From positions 1 through 40,344 of the forward strand of contig JAFSNR010000004.1 in NCBI GenBank assembly GCA_017443345.1: a stretch of 40,344 nucleotides of DNA, read 5' to 3'. The stretch comes from Prevotella sp. (GTDB lineage Bacteria; Bacteroidota; Bacteroidia; Bacteroidales; Bacteroidaceae). Within the stretch, counting starts at the first letter, position 1, and the number at the start of each line of letters is the position of its first letter. Of the stretch, positions 6,178 to 16,534 are shown in pieces. The position numbers and the translations under genes are program-made. A model generated the notes under the pieces. That model made no database searches. It was not told the DNA's origin and saw nothing but the letters and a program-made list of their open reading frames with translations.

Positions 6178-9100
6178 TCAGTTGAACAGATAACGGATGG
6201 TGAACATAATCCTATAGGTGGAGGCGGTGCTCAGGTAGTTCTGAGAGGTACTCAGGTGGCGGGCATTGTCAACAGTGTTATACGTGTACTTTCCCTTATT
6301 GTAGGAGAGCAGGGCGTTACCCGTGATCTGTTTGAACAGTCCCCAGTCCTTGCAGAGGAAGTTGGGCAGGTTCTCGATATCGATACCCAGCTGGAGGGCA
6401 TGCTTGGTCTTGCCAATTTGAATGCTCATGTCGCGCTGGTACTTGAAGTCGAGCTGATGGTGCCAAGGCATCTTGGCACCGCCACGCTCAGCATACTGGC
6501 CCTTGCGGTTCTTCAGGTAGTCGTCCTGATTGATATAGGCCCAGAAGTCATCACGCTGCATGTCAGCCGTATAGACCGAAGGATTCTTGGTGTCGCCGTA
6601 GGTGCTCTCGGCAAAGTCCCAGCTGTTCAGCTCCTGACGTGATGCAGGCACGTAGATGAGGTTGCCTGGTGCAGAGGGGTCGCTGTTGATATTGCTGCTG
6701 AAGATATAGGAATAGCGGCTGTAGGCATAGTTGCCGAGGTAAGCGTACTGATAACCGTCGTAGACGAGGCTGAAGCGGGATGTGGCGTTCTTCGACTCCT
6801 TGAGTGTGTAGCTGGCAGAAAGGAGCAGACGATTAGGAGCCACGTAAGTTGCATAACCCAACTCGTTGTCGTTGACGGCATGGATGGAGTTACGGTAGTT
6901 GTTGTAAGCCGATGATACCTGGTCGCCGATACCCTCGGTATAGCTCTTGGCCTTAGACATGGTGTAGCTGGCTGAGAGGTCGAGTCCGAAGTCGAAGGAC
7001 TTGCGCAGCTGGGCACTGACTGACCAGTAGTAGGCCTTGGAGCCTGCGTTCTCGAGCAGATAGGCTGAGTGGTTGGCGTCGTAATAGGACATCTTATGAC
7101 GAATGTCACCATGTCCGAGGTCTACTGTTGAGGAACCATCCCAATAGATGTCTGCATTGGATACGACAACGGGATTCAGATCCTTGTTGAAGATACCTTC
7201 GAGGGTGAGGTCAATGTCACCAGGCAGTTTGGCATCGACGGCCAGAGAGGCCTTCCATGTCTTCGGCATACGGAGATCCTCACTCAGGATGGTAGGACTG
7301 CCGGGAACGGTGGTAGAGCTCTGGGCATTGATCTGCTTGAGCATCTCGTCCTGACTGGTAGTGAAGCGCAGGTTAGCAGCCTTCTCGCCATTGACGACAT
7401 AAGAAGTCTGACCCATACCAGAGTTACCGACTGCTGACACGAGCCATACGAACGGCATGCGGCCTACGAAGAGACCTGTACCTCCACGGAGGATGAGGTT
7501 GCGGTTACCCGTGATATCCCAGTTGAAGCCGACACGTGGAGAGAAGCTGACGCTGGCTTTGGGCACGTTGTCCGTGCGGAAGTGGCGGCCACCGAAGTCG
7601 ATCTTGTAATACTCCTCATTGAAGTTGTTGTCGAGGCTGGGGTAGGAGGGTAGTTCGAAGCGGACACCCAGTGACATGCGGAAGCGCTCAGACAGGCTCA
7701 TGTTATCCTGCAAGTAGAGCGACCACTGGTTGGTATTCATCTTCGAGGTGAACATCGAGTGAGCCTCGTTATTGCCATAGGTGATACCGAATACACGTGG
7801 TGCACGTCCGAAGACGGCTCCCCAGTTTCCTGCTGCCACCTCTTCGGGTGTGGCTTCGAGCGCATAGTAGCCTGCTGCGGCCTGTGCATAGCCGTTGGCA
7901 GCGAAGTTGTGTTCGAACTGAAGACCGGCAAACAGGTTATGCTTTCCAAGCGTTACGTTCAATTCATCGGTAATCACAGTGTTCTTTGTCTGAGCAAGGT
8001 TGCCATAGGTGAACACATCGCCCGTGAGAGCCCATGTGGGATAGTGGTTCTGTCCGTCATTCATCACAATCTCTACGACGGGAGCAGCATCGTTATACTC
8101 TGTAGAACGCGGCTGGTCTTGGAAGGAATAGGTACCACGCAATGTATTCTGCACTTTGCCGAACTTAGCATTCCACTCGGCTGCGATTGAGGTGAAACGA
8201 TACTCTGCATAATAGCGGCTGGAGAGTGATGACATGCCGTAGTTGGTGTTGCTGCCATAGGTGTTCTGGTTGCCGCCATAGATGAGCGTCGCACGGTTAC
8301 TGCCGATGGAGCGTGAAGCAGAAGCAGGATTGGATCCCTTACGGTTTGACTTCGTCAGACGGACATTAAACTTATGGTTCTCATTGATGTTCCAGTCGAG
8401 ACGGGCGAGGATACGATAGGCAGGCGTCTTCACATTATAGCCCTGCCAGGGACCTGTGGTCAGACCATAGGTATTCTGCATATAATTCGACAGACTTTCC
8501 AGCTCCTCGATCTGAGGACGGCGGTTGGTATTCGTATAAGGGATTGAACCGTCGCCAGCACGAGCCGCAGGTCCAGTCGTCACATTATCCTCAATCTCAC
8601 CATTGATGAAGAAGAACAGCTTGTCCTTGAGAATCGGACCACCGAAGGTAATACCATAGGTGTTGTTATGACCATCGTCGACGGGCAGAGTGGTTGTTGC
8701 CACACGGGCTCCCTTCAGAGAGGTGCTGGTCAGATAAGTATAGACAGAGCCTTTGAACTCGTTGGTACCGCTCTTTGTGACGGCATTGATGCCACCACCA
8801 GTGAATCCGCTTTGGCGAACATCGTAGGGCGTGATGCTCACGGTCATCTGATCCAAGGCGTCGAGCGAGATCGGTGTACCACCGCCAGGCAGTGGAGAAG
8901 ATCCCAAGCCGAAGGCATTGTTGAACGAGGCACCGTCGATGGTGACACTCGACTGACGATAGTTACCGCCACCAATAGCCATACCGCTGGAGGAACTCGA
9001 CTGCGGGGTCATTTTCATTAGATCGGTCATTGAACGGCCTACCGTCGGGATGGCTGCCATCTGATTGGCATTCAGATTCGTTACGGCTCCGGAGCGGTCT

Positions 9101-9486
9101 GAGCGCATGCCGTTACGCGAGGCAGCCACAACAACCACTTCCTGCAGCAGTTCACCTTCCTCTGAGAGTTTGGCATCAAGCACGGTGTTCTGACCCAGAG
9201 CCAGCTGTACGTCCGTAAACTTCGTAGTCTGATAGCCGATATAGGATATTTCTACCTCATAAGGACCGCCAGATCGCATACCCGTAATGGTATAGCGTCC
9301 GTCGATATTCGTCACGGCACGATAGACCGATCCCGATGGGATATGTTTGGCGGTAATCGTGGCTCCGATGGCTTCTTCATCGCCAGTCGTGACGATACCA
9401 TTGATACCAGATGTGGTTACCTGTGCGATGGCTGCCAATGTGCAAGTCAGCAATGATACAACCATCATGAGCAATCTTTTCTTCAT
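6178..9486 (-). CDS. Oar-like TonB-dependent outer-membrane receptor
   Basis: 1102 residues. Residues 1-21 are a signal peptide ending AIAQ. Residues about 24-110 form a carboxypeptidase-regulatory-like beta-sandwich (GIVTTGDEEAIGATITAKH, TNIDGRYTITGM). A plug domain follows at about 115-245 (VTIDGASFNNAFG, TPYDVRQSGFTGGGINAVTK), and the rest is a long beta-barrel ending in the aromatic strand TIRYLFN. The TVDGA/INAVTKSGTN pattern marks the Oar subgroup, which lacks a SusD partner. Ligand unknown. It has its own promoter at 9518-9548 and runs into the regulator at 6164. A second, related receptor lies at 11158-14430. Confidence 0.9.
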   Translation of the reverse strand: MKKRLLMMVVSLLTCTLAAIAQVTTSGINGIVTTGDEEAIGATITAKHIPSGSVYRAVTNIDGRYTITGMRSGGPYEVEISYIGYQTTKFTDVQLALGQNTVLDAKLSEEGELLQEVVVVAASRNGMRSDRSGAVTNLNANQMAAIPTVGRSMTDLMKMTPQSSSSSGMAIGGGNYRQSSVTIDGASFNNAFGLGSSPLPGGGTPISLDALDQMTVSITPYDVRQSGFTGGGINAVTKSGTNEFKGSVYTYLTSTSLKGARVATTTLPVDDGHNNTYGITFGGPILKDKLFFFINGEIEDNVTTGPAARAGDGSIPYTNTNRRPQIEELESLSNYMQNTYGLTTGPWQGYNVKTPAYRILARLDWNINENHKFNVRLTKSNRKGSNPASASRSIGSNRATLIYGGNQNTYGSNTNYGMSSLSSRYYAEYRFTSIAAEWNAKFGKVQNTLRGTYSFQDQPRSTEYNDAAPVVEIVMNDGQNHYPTWALTGDVFTYGNLAQTKNTVITDELNVTLGKHNLFAGLQFEHNFAANGYAQAAAGYYALEATPEEVAAGNWGAVFGRAPRVFGITYGNNEAHSMFTSKMNTNQWSLYLQDNMSLSERFRMSLGVRFELPSYPSLDNNFNEEYYKIDFGGRHFRTDNVPKASVSFSPRVGFNWDITGNRNLILRGGTGLFVGRMPFVWLVSAVGNSGMGQTSYVVNGEKAANLRFTTSQDEMLKQINAQSSTTVPGSPTILSEDLRMPKTWKASLAVDAKLPGDIDLTLEGIFNKDLNPVVVSNADIYWDGSSTVDLGHGDIRHKMSYYDANHSAYLLENAGSKAYYWSVSAQLRKSFDFGLDLSASYTMSKAKSYTEGIGDQVSSAYNNYRNSIHAVNDNELGYATYVAPNRLLLSASYTLKESKNATSRFSLVYDGYQYAYLGNYAYSRYSYIFSSNINSDPSAPGNLIYVPASRQELNSWDFAESTYGDTKNPSVYTADMQRDDFWAYINQDDYLKNRKGQYAERGGAKMPWHHQLDFKYQRDMSIQIGKTKHALQLGIDIENLPNFLCKDWGLFKQITGNALLSYNKGKYTYNTVDNARHLSTSQNYLSTASTYRIMFTIRYLFN

Positions 9487-9517
9487 ACTCAGCTATTGTT
9501 AGTTCGTTATTTTGCTG

Positions 9518-9548
9518 CAAAGATAAACAATTATTTAAGAATTAACAA
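9518..9548 (-). promoter_or_regulatory. Promoter of the Oar-like receptor at 6178-9486
   Basis: On the minus strand: TTG (9546-9548), 20-nt spacer, TATCTTTG (9518-9525). About 30 nt upstream of the ATG. Confidence 0.8.
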
Positions 9549-9571
9549 CTTTTTATGCTGAAAAAACTAAA

Positions 9572-9602
9572 AACTCCCGGTATCGCAAAGATACTGGGAG
9601 TT
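9572..9602 (-). terminator. Rho-independent terminator after the OB-fold lipoprotein
   Basis: AACTCCCGGTATC pairs with GATACTGGGAGTT (one G-T wobble) around the loop GCAAA, and the minus strand continues into a T-rich run. It separates the 14430-9623 transcript from the promoter at 9518. Confidence 0.85.
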
Positions 9603-9622
9603 CATATTCGTTATAGGCGGGT

Positions 9623-11137
9623 TTAATTAGCCTTCTCTAACGAGAAGAAGATTCCGTTATTAACCTGCGGAACGCCCTTATACGTAGATTTCGGACCAAT
9701 CACAGTCAGCTTGTCGCCTACAGCAATGCCATACTTGGCAACAGCGCCCTTGCGGTTATCACCTGTAGCACCCCAGCCAGGATAGCAGCCATAGATATAC
9801 AAGCGGTTCGTGCCATCAGTGATGTAGATATTACCATAAGTATCGTTGGCAATCTCGTCGACCGTACCTGATACCATATAGTAATTGTCCTTGCTATCTT
9901 CCTTTGTCAGGAATTCGGCAATACTGCACTCCACAACAATCTCTTCAAGCAGCTCGATCTTACCGCTAACCATTTGTGGGCTGTCTTTATAAGCACCACG
10001 CTTACCAACTACCGTAACAACATCACCGATATCAACCAAATCAAGAGTGAAGTTCTCACAACGGTAGATAAGTGTCTCACCAGACCAGTCTCTCAGGTAG
10101 AAGCTCTTACCTTGCTTGTCGCTGGCATAGACGCTTGAGATGACACCAGTCATACGATACAGGGCATCGCTCACAGGTGCAGCGAGGAAGTCAGCAACGG
10201 AAACATCCACGATGGCACCAGCCTGAACGATCGTAGCCTGAGCAGAATACTCCTTCTTGCCATCAGTGGTCTTGAAGATCACTGTAGTACTGCGCTCACC
10301 ACCATTGTTGGCAGCAGCACGGAAGGTTACGGTAGGATTGCTACCTACAGTCGAGCTGACAACGCCGAGCCAAGACTGGGCCTCTGCGGGGATCTCAACA
10401 GCCACACCAGTACCCTTGCAGGTCAGGTTAGCTACGATCTCACCGCCTTCGAGAGGCAGTTCTGTGGCCTTAACGCCATTCACTGTCAGAGAGTCACACT
10501 TGATGAGTGACTTGTTGATCTTGATGACAGTTACGTTCACCAACTCTACTGTACCGTTATAAGTGGTCTTAGGACCTTCAACGGTTACCTCATCGCCAAC
10601 CTCAAGGCCAAGACTTGTAAAATTCTTCTCAGCGCCCTTCGCGTCGAGGGTGCCATAGATATAAACCTCACCAGTCTTATCCTGCAGATACCAGTTGCCG
10701 TATGTGGTATTGGCAATACTTTTCACTGTACCTGTTACGCGATAGGTCTTGGAGTCAGGTCCTGCAATCACCTCAGCACAAGTAGCATTGGAGACAGTAG
10801 CAAGACCCTGAATCACGTTGATGCGCTGGGTCTGACCCTGACAACTGATCAGAACTTCGGCCGAGCGGCCTTCGGCAGCCTCGGCAGAGAAGGTAATCGT
10901 GCCATTGCCGTTTCCAGAAGCAGGAGAGACGGTCAGCCACTCAGGAGCACCAGATACCGTCCAGCTGCCTGTAGCTTCCACATTGATCGTGTTGGAGCCA
11001 CCGCTGGTATTGAGCGATACATACGACTGTGATACGCGGATCTCACTGAGATAGGTAGGATCCTTGTCGTCGGAACAGCCTGTAAACATAGCAGCAACTA
11101 CTGCTACAAGAGACGGAATGAAATATCTTAGTTTCAT
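9623..11137 (-). CDS. Surface lipoprotein with BACON and OB-fold domains
   Basis: 504 residues. The signal peptide ends in FTGC (Cys21) followed by SDDKD, an acidic stretch typical of Bacteroidetes lipoproteins exported to the cell surface. Domain order: a BACON domain at about 30-112 (YVSLNTSGGSNTINV, APEWLTVSPASG); an OB-fold-like domain at about 118-205 (YRVTGTVKSIANTTYGNWYL, GDEVTVEGPKTTYNG); a second BACON-like domain at about 215-312 (GGEIVANLTCKG, WLGVVSS); and two more OB-fold-like domains at about 315-400 and 405-500. The three OB modules share the pattern TG-x-V...YI/YL.D..G..YIYG...GD.VTV.GP. It starts 20 bp after the Oar-like receptor gene and shares its transcript. OB-folds suggest nucleic-acid or glycan binding, but the ligand is unknown. 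Confidence 0.85.
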   Translation of the reverse strand: MKLRYFIPSLVAVVAAMFTGCSDDKDPTYLSEIRVSQSYVSLNTSGGSNTINVEATGSWTVSGAPEWLTVSPASGNGNGTITFSAEAAEGRSAEVLISCQGQTQRINVIQGLATVSNATCAEVIAGPDSKTYRVTGTVKSIANTTYGNWYLQDKTGEVYIYGTLDAKGAEKNFTSLGLEVGDEVTVEGPKTTYNGTVELVNVTVIKINKSLIKCDSLTVNGVKATELPLEGGEIVANLTCKGTGVAVEIPAEAQSWLGVVSSTVGSNPTVTFRAAANNGGERSTTVIFKTTDGKKEYSAQATIVQAGAIVDVSVADFLAAPVSDALYRMTGVISSVYASDKQGKSFYLRDWSGETLIYRCENFTLDLVDIGDVVTVVGKRGAYKDSPQMVSGKIELLEEIVVECSIAEFLTKEDSKDNYYMVSGTVDEIANDTYGNIYITDGTNRLYIYGCYPGWGATGDNRKGAVAKYGIAVGDKLTVIGPKSTYKGVPQVNNGIFFSLEKAN

Positions 11138-11157
11138 AACTTCTTATGTCTTAATTC

Positions 11158-14100
11158 TTAATTAAAATAGTACTTGATACCAATAGAAGCATACCAACAC
11201 TGGCTGAGCGAGTAGTTTGGTGTCCAAGTCTCAGTATTACCATTGATAGAAGCAGGTGTAGAGAAGGTTGCATAACCCTGTGCGTCAACACCCTCATATT
11301 TCAGGATACGAGCCTCTGAACCAATCTCAGGATTCAGGTACTTGGCAACACCCCATGCAGAGTTGAAGAAGTTCAGAACGTTCTTCATGTCGAAGGTCAG
11401 CTGCAGCGTGTGCTTGGTCTGGCCAATGTTCAGCTTGAAGTCGTGCTTGTAACCGAAGTCGATGCGGTGTACCCAAGGAGAGTAAACACTGTAAGGCTCG
11501 GCATAGTCACCCTGATGCTTCTTCAGGTAGCCGTCGTTATGAACATAGTCCATGAAGCGCTGCATATCGTCCTGAGATACGAAACGGAACTCGCCAGAGC
11601 CTACACCTACCTCACCGTCAGTCGGGATATAGAGTGCATCGTAGTTATAACCGTCGCTGTTCATATCGTTCACCATCATGTATGAGTAGTTGTTACCACC
11701 ACGCCAAGCTTCGTATACGAGGTTGTAGTGGTTGCCACACTTATCGTGAATAGTGGCTGAAGCCACCAGACGGTCAGGTGTCACGTACTGCGAATTGTGC
11801 AGACGGATGTTGTTCGGGCCCTCAACAGTAGGAACATAGGTGAAGGCAGACTCTGCAGCAGAACCCGGCATACCGGTAATCTCCTTGGATACCGTGTGTG
11901 TATAGGCTGCCATCAGGCTAACCCACTCAGCAGGCTGAGCTTTCAACTCAACAGAAGCGCTCCATCCATAACCCTTGCTGGTATTCTCCAGAACGAATGC
12001 CTTGGTGTTTGTACGGTAGCCGGCAGGATAGATAGGACGGTTGTCAATACCATTGAAACGGGCAAAACCTCCAGGACTTGGGATACTCCAGTCAGAGATG
12101 CTCACACCGTTGATGGTCTTGTTGAAGATTCCCTCAACCGTAGCGGTGAATGGGAAGTTAACTGGGAACTGATAGTCAAGAGCCAAAGATGTCTTCCATA
12201 CCTGAGGCATCTTGAAGTCGGGATCAACACCATTCACAGCAGAAGGAACGGTACCGTCTTCTGGAGAAACGGTCTGGGGATAGCCCAGGCTCTGCAGCTT
12301 ATTCAGCATCTCGCTGATACTGGTCATCGGACCACCAGCGAAGGTGTCCATTGAGAAGCCCTTCTTGGCGGCACTGGCAGCATTAATCTGTGCCTGATAC
12401 TGTACGAGACCACCGTTGGTAGGCATGTTCGTGAAGAATACGAGAGGCAGACGACCTGAGAAGAGACCAGTACCGCCACGCAGCTTCAGCGACTTGTCGC
12501 CAAAGATGTCGTAAGTGAAACCAAGACGTGGTGAGAAGGTAATGCTGTTCTTCGGCCACTTACCGGTATCGATGTTACGTCCGTTGTAGTCAAGGGCCAG
12601 GATCGCATTGTTGGTCATCAGGTCGCTGTTGGTGAAGAACAGACCGTCAATACGCAAACCGTATGTCAACTTGAACTTGTCGGTAATGTTCCACTCATCC
12701 TGACCATAAATACCAGGACGGTTGAACTGTACACGTGCGGCAGGTTTAGACTCACCGTCGTAACCATAGGTCAGACAGAAGATCTCAGGTGTCTGGTTGA
12801 ACAGCTCCTCAACGCTCATGCCGTCTTCCCAGTTATAGCGGTAGTAACCTGTTCCGTTACGCATATACTGGTTGTCGGCCATCTGGTGCTCGAAAGAGAG
12901 ACCAGCCATGATCTTGTGTGCACCTGTATAATAGGTGATATCGTCCTTGATGTTCCAAATGGTGTTGTGAACGGCGTTGTTCCAGGTGAACAGCTCATAA
13001 CCGAGGGCCATATAGTTGTTGCCATCCTTGGTGATATCGATGAAGGGGAATTCAGAAGAGTTCGTACCACGAATATCATCCAGCTTAGAGATGGTAGCCA
13101 GTAACTGGTTCGACAGATTGTCGGTCAGACGGCTGTTCAGATCCAATGACCAAGAGTGTACCTTATTCTGCATCGAATACATAGAGTTGGCAAACGACAT
13201 AGAATACTGCGACATACGACCACCTGACATACGAGTACCACCGTCCATAGAAGTGGCGTTAGGTGAGTTCCATACGTTATTCTTGGTAAAGTTGTAACGC
13301 AGGGCCAGATGGTGTCTGTCGGTGATGTTCCAGTCCAGACGGGCCATCAGCTTGTAGTTGCTCTCATCAGCGGGGAAGCTGGTCCAGCTGCCAGTATCGT
13401 AACCATACTTGTTCCTTACATAATTGGAAACGGCCTCCAGATCCTTGTTCGTTGTACGCGAAATGTAGTTGTCGGCATCTGCTTTGCCATCCTCAGAACC
13501 TCTCCAACGGTTCACGATAGAAGGAATCTTGATCATTTCACCGTTCACGAAGAAGAACAGCTTGTTCTTGATGATCGGACCACCAAAGGTGAAACCGTAG
13601 GTAGTGGTCTGAGACTTCTCACGGGCACCTGCAATCTGCTGACGCTTAACAGCATCACCCTGCATGTTCTCATTCTTGTGGTAGACGTAGGCACTTCCCT
13701 TGAAGGTGTTCGTACCCGACTTGGTAATGGCGTTCACACCACCACCAATGAAGTTGGTCTGACGAACATCATACGGAGAAATCACAACCTGAAGTTCCTC
13801 AATGGCATCGATAGAAATCGGGTTTCCACCACCAGGCAGGTTTGAACTCAAACCGAAGTTGTTGTTGAAGTTAGCACCGTCGACCGTGAAGTTCGCGGTA
13901 CGACCGTCAGCACCTGCGAAGCTCATGCCGTTACCACCATAAGGTGACAGACGTGTCACGTCGGTGATGCTGCGGCTTACTGTCGGCAGGTTTGTAATCT
14001 GTGAGCTGTTGATGTTGGTAGCAGCACCAGTCTTTTCAGCGGCGAACTTAGAAGCCTTACCGCTTACAATAACTTCAGCCAGCTCGTTAGCATCCTCTGA

Positions 14101-14430
14101 GAGCCATACTGACAGATTGTAGGTCTCACCGAGCTGTAGGTTAACACCCTTCACCGTCTTGGGCTGGAATCCGATGTAGGAGATCGTCACACTGTACGGA
14201 CCTCCAGTACGCATACCCTGGATGGTGAAACGACCAGATGTGTTGGTCACTGCAGCATAGCGGGTACCTGAAGGCTCATGGATGGCCTGAATAGTTGCAC
14301 CGATGACCTCCTCGCCGTTAACATCGTCGAGAGTCACCTTACCAGCCAAACTTGATGTAGTTACCTGTGCTAAGGCTGTTAACGTCATCGTTAACAACAA
14401 AGCAACCAGAAAGAGCAATCTTTTCTGCAT
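11158..14430 (-). CDS. Oar-like TonB-dependent outer-membrane receptor
   Basis: 1090 residues with the same plan as the receptor at 6178: signal peptide to about residue 21 (LTALAQ), carboxypeptidase-regulatory-like domain at about 24-112 (VTLDDVNGEEVIGATIQAIH, TNTSGRFTIQGM), plug at about 118-250 (FTVDGANFNNNFG, SPYDVRQTNFIGGGVNAITK) and a barrel ending in SIGIKYYFN. It is the promoter-proximal gene of a pair with the OB-fold lipoprotein. The two Oar proteins are clear paralogues, likely from an old duplication. Its leader holds a small hairpin (14461-14478) where GGGAC faces GTCCC. The substrate is unknown; without a SusD partner a protein, peptide or nucleic-acid ligand is as likely as a glycan. 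Confidence 0.9.
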   Translation of the reverse strand: MQKRLLFLVALLLTMTLTALAQVTTSSLAGKVTLDDVNGEEVIGATIQAIHEPSGTRYAAVTNTSGRFTIQGMRTGGPYSVTISYIGFQPKTVKGVNLQLGETYNLSVWLSEDANELAEVIVSGKASKFAAEKTGAATNINSSQITNLPTVSRSITDVTRLSPYGGNGMSFAGADGRTANFTVDGANFNNNFGLSSNLPGGGNPISIDAIEELQVVISPYDVRQTNFIGGGVNAITKSGTNTFKGSAYVYHKNENMQGDAVKRQQIAGAREKSQTTTYGFTFGGPIIKNKLFFFVNGEMIKIPSIVNRWRGSEDGKADADNYISRTTNKDLEAVSNYVRNKYGYDTGSWTSFPADESNYKLMARLDWNITDRHHLALRYNFTKNNVWNSPNATSMDGGTRMSGGRMSQYSMSFANSMYSMQNKVHSWSLDLNSRLTDNLSNQLLATISKLDDIRGTNSSEFPFIDITKDGNNYMALGYELFTWNNAVHNTIWNIKDDITYYTGAHKIMAGLSFEHQMADNQYMRNGTGYYRYNWEDGMSVEELFNQTPEIFCLTYGYDGESKPAARVQFNRPGIYGQDEWNITDKFKLTYGLRIDGLFFTNSDLMTNNAILALDYNGRNIDTGKWPKNSITFSPRLGFTYDIFGDKSLKLRGGTGLFSGRLPLVFFTNMPTNGGLVQYQAQINAASAAKKGFSMDTFAGGPMTSISEMLNKLQSLGYPQTVSPEDGTVPSAVNGVDPDFKMPQVWKTSLALDYQFPVNFPFTATVEGIFNKTINGVSISDWSIPSPGGFARFNGIDNRPIYPAGYRTNTKAFVLENTSKGYGWSASVELKAQPAEWVSLMAAYTHTVSKEITGMPGSAAESAFTYVPTVEGPNNIRLHNSQYVTPDRLVASATIHDKCGNHYNLVYEAWRGGNNYSYMMVNDMNSDGYNYDALYIPTDGEVGVGSGEFRFVSQDDMQRFMDYVHNDGYLKKHQGDYAEPYSVYSPWVHRIDFGYKHDFKLNIGQTKHTLQLTFDMKNVLNFFNSAWGVAKYLNPEIGSEARILKYEGVDAQGYATFSTPASINGNTETWTPNYSLSQCWYASIGIKYYFN

Positions 14431-14493
14431 AAAATTGAACTGTTTTAATTAATTATTTGAGGGGGGACGAGTCCCTCCATTGTTATTTCGCTG

Positions 14494-14501
14494 CAAAGTT
14501 A
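14494..14501 (-). promoter_or_regulatory. Promoter -7 box of the receptor-lipoprotein transcript
   Basis: The minus strand reads TAACTTTG (TAnnTTTG) about 64 nt before the ATG at 14430. The -33 element is weak. The resulting leader includes the GGGAC/GTCCC hairpin. Confidence 0.6.
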
Positions 14502-14532
14502 GAAAATTATTTTGGATTTATGTTATAAAACG

Positions 14533-14566
14533 GCAACTTTTTTTAAAATTAGCAAAAAAAAGTTGC
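14533..14566 (-). terminator. AT-rich hairpin after pgeF
   Basis: GCAACTTTTTTT (14533-14544) is a perfect 12-bp inverted repeat of AAAAAAAGTTGC (14555-14566), 7 bp beyond the pgeF stop. Its T run is inside the stem, so it could terminate in either direction. Confidence 0.6.
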
Positions 14567-14572
14567 GCTGTG

Positions 14573-15349
14573 TTATCTTAGTATGATGCCCGTCAGTATG
14601 CGTCCGGAAGCCGTTCCCAACCTTCTGGCCGAAAAGAAATCCTCCACATCATCGTAGGTGCAGATGCCGCTTTCCTCGATGTTTTCTGGTTTGATGCCTG
14701 TTGCCTCCAGCTGTAGCCGACAACATTTGGTTAGGTCGATGTGCCATTTTTCCTGCTTCTGGCTGATCTGCTGCATCGGGTAGCCAGCATCGGTAAAAGC
14801 CTCATAGACCTCGTCGCCCACCTCGAAGTTCTTCAGTGAGATACCTGGTCCGATGACTGCTTTCAACAGTTCTGGCTTTGAATGATAGGCCATCTGCATA
14901 GAGGTTACCACGCCGCCTGTGATGTTGGCAACCGTCCCTCGCCAGCCGCTATGCACCACACCTGCGGCATGATGCTCAGGGTCATATATAATAATAGGTA
15001 TACAGTCGGCTGTAGATACACCGATACAGATATGTTTGATGTTGGTAATCAGTGCGTCGATGCCTTCCAGTACTTGTTTGCGGATATCTTCCGAAAGCAG
15101 GAAGAAGGTCTTGCCTATCTGGGTGACGGCCGTTGTGTGTACCTGATGGGGCATGATCAGACAGTCTTCTGCCACCGCCAACTTTTTGCAGAGCAACCTA
15201 CGGTTCTTGGCGATGGCTTCTGGCTCGTCACCGCAGAAGAGGTTCACGTTCAGTTCGCCATAGTTCCCCTGACTATAGCCCCCGTGGCGCGTTGTGCTGA
15301 ATGCTGTCACGCTCTCGCCGATGTGGTAGTAATGAAGTTCTGGCGTCAT
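14573..15349 (-). CDS. pgeF: Purine nucleoside phosphorylase / polyphenol oxidase family (YfiH-like)
   Basis: 258 residues, the usual length of the YfiH/LACC1 family (annotated as laccase domain, peptidoglycan editing factor or multi-substrate purine nucleoside phosphorylase). The metal-binding residues are visible: His in MPHQVHT, Cys in STADCIPI and His in VVHSGWRG; the closing ICTYDD...FFSARR is also typical. A cytoplasmic soluble enzyme. Its start codon overlaps the stop of obg by 4 bp, so the two are translationally coupled, at the end of the hpt-adk-obg-pgeF series. No oddities seen. Confidence 0.92.
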   Translation of the reverse strand: MTPELHYYHIGESVTAFSTTRHGGYSQGNYGELNVNLFCGDEPEAIAKNRRLLCKKLAVAEDCLIMPHQVHTTAVTQIGKTFFLLSEDIRKQVLEGIDALITNIKHICIGVSTADCIPIIIYDPEHHAAGVVHSGWRGTVANITGGVVTSMQMAYHSKPELLKAVIGPGISLKNFEVGDEVYEAFTDAGYPMQQISQKQEKWHIDLTKCCRLQLEATGIKPENIEESGICTYDDVEDFFSARRLGTASGRILTGIILR

Positions 15350-16518
15350 TCCGGTTCTTCCAGATACTCTATATCATCCAACTCTTCGATGTCTTCCAGA
15401 TCGTCGACCTCTACGTACTCGATATCTTCGTCCTCACCCTCGTCGGCCAGTTCCTGAGCAAAGCGGCTCATGTCCTTATCGCGGTGCACGAGTGTATCCT
15501 CCGAAGTGATAACGGCGAGTTTGTTGCTCTCGGCATTCAACTCGCGCCAGAGCACATCCTTCAGCTCTTCGAGTCCGAAGTTGGTGACGGCAGAGATGAA
15601 TACTACTGGTAAATCCTCAGGCAGTGTCTCGCGCAGCATCTCGATGAGCTCTTCGTCGAGCAGGTCGCATTTTGTCACAGCCAGCACGCGGTGCTTGTCG
15701 AGCATCTCGGGATTGAACTGCTTCAGTTCATTCAGCAGTATCTCATATTCCCGTTTGATGTCGTCGGTATCGCCTGGTACCATAAAGAGCAGCAGTGAGT
15801 TGCGCTCGATATGTCGGAGGAAGCGCAGACCGAGACCTTTACCTTCTGAGGCACCCTCGATAATGCCGGGGATATCAGCCATCACGAACGATTTGCCGTC
15901 GCGATAGCCCACAATGCCCAGTGAGGGTTCCATCGTGGTGAAGGGGTAGTTGGCTATCTTCGGACGGGCATTCGAAAGTGCAGAAACCAGCGTCGACTTG
16001 CCGGCATTAGGGAAGCCTACGAGTCCCACGTCAGCCAGCAGCTTCAACTCCAGAATGATGGTCATCTCCTGCATCGGCTCACCGGGTTGTGCATAGCGTG
16101 GTGCTTGGTTTGTGGCTGTGCGGAACTGGAAATTCCCAAGTCCGCCGCGTCCGCCTTTCAACAGGAGTACCTCCTGTCCGTCGTAGGTGACGTCGCAGAC
16201 ATACTTGCCTGTCTCTGCATTGTAGACCACCGTTCCGCAAGGCACGTCGATATATACGTCCTTTCCGTCGGTACCGTGACACTTGTCGCGCCCTCCGTTG
16301 CCGCCATGCTCCGCAAAGATGTGTCGTTCGTATTTCAGGTGCAGCAATGTCCAGTAGTTGTGGTTTCCTCTGAGGATGATGCTGCCGCCCTTACCGCCGT
16401 CGCCTCCGTCAGGGCCGCCGTTGGGGTTATACTTCACGTGTCGCAGGTGCATGGAGCCTTTGCCGCCCTTCCCCGAGCGGCAATAGATCTTCACGTAGTC
16501 TACAAAGTTACTTTCCAT
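15346..16518 (-). CDS. obg: GTPase Obg
   Basis: 390 residues. The N-terminal Obg fold (about 1-158) is glycine-rich ([23 protein letters not shown]). The G domain follows with P-loop GFPNAGKST, switch region [18 protein letters not shown] and the specificity motif TKCDL. The C-terminal tail of about 60 residues is very acidic ([20 protein letters not shown]), as in many Bacteroidetes Obg proteins. It acts in late 50S ribosome assembly and stress control at the ribosome. Start at [11 protein letters not shown] is standard. Confidence 0.97.
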   Translation of the reverse strand: MESNFVDYVKIYCRSGKGGKGSMHLRHVKYNPNGGPDGGDGGKGGSIILRGNHNYWTLLHLKYERHIFAEHGGNGGRDKCHGTDGKDVYIDVPCGTVVYNAETGKYVCDVTYDGQEVLLLKGGRGGLGNFQFRTATNQAPRYAQPGEPMQEMTIILELKLLADVGLVGFPNAGKSTLVSALSNARPKIANYPFTTMEPSLGIVGYRDGKSFVMADIPGIIEGASEGKGLGLRFLRHIERNSLLLFMVPGDTDDIKREYEILLNELKQFNPEMLDKHRVLAVTKCDLLDEELIEMLRETLPEDLPVVFISAVTNFGLEELKDVLWRELNAESNKLAVITSEDTLVHRDKDMSRFAQELADEGEDEDIEYVEVDDLEDIEELDDIEYLEEPE

Positions 16519-16534
16519 ATCCTATTCTAGAATG

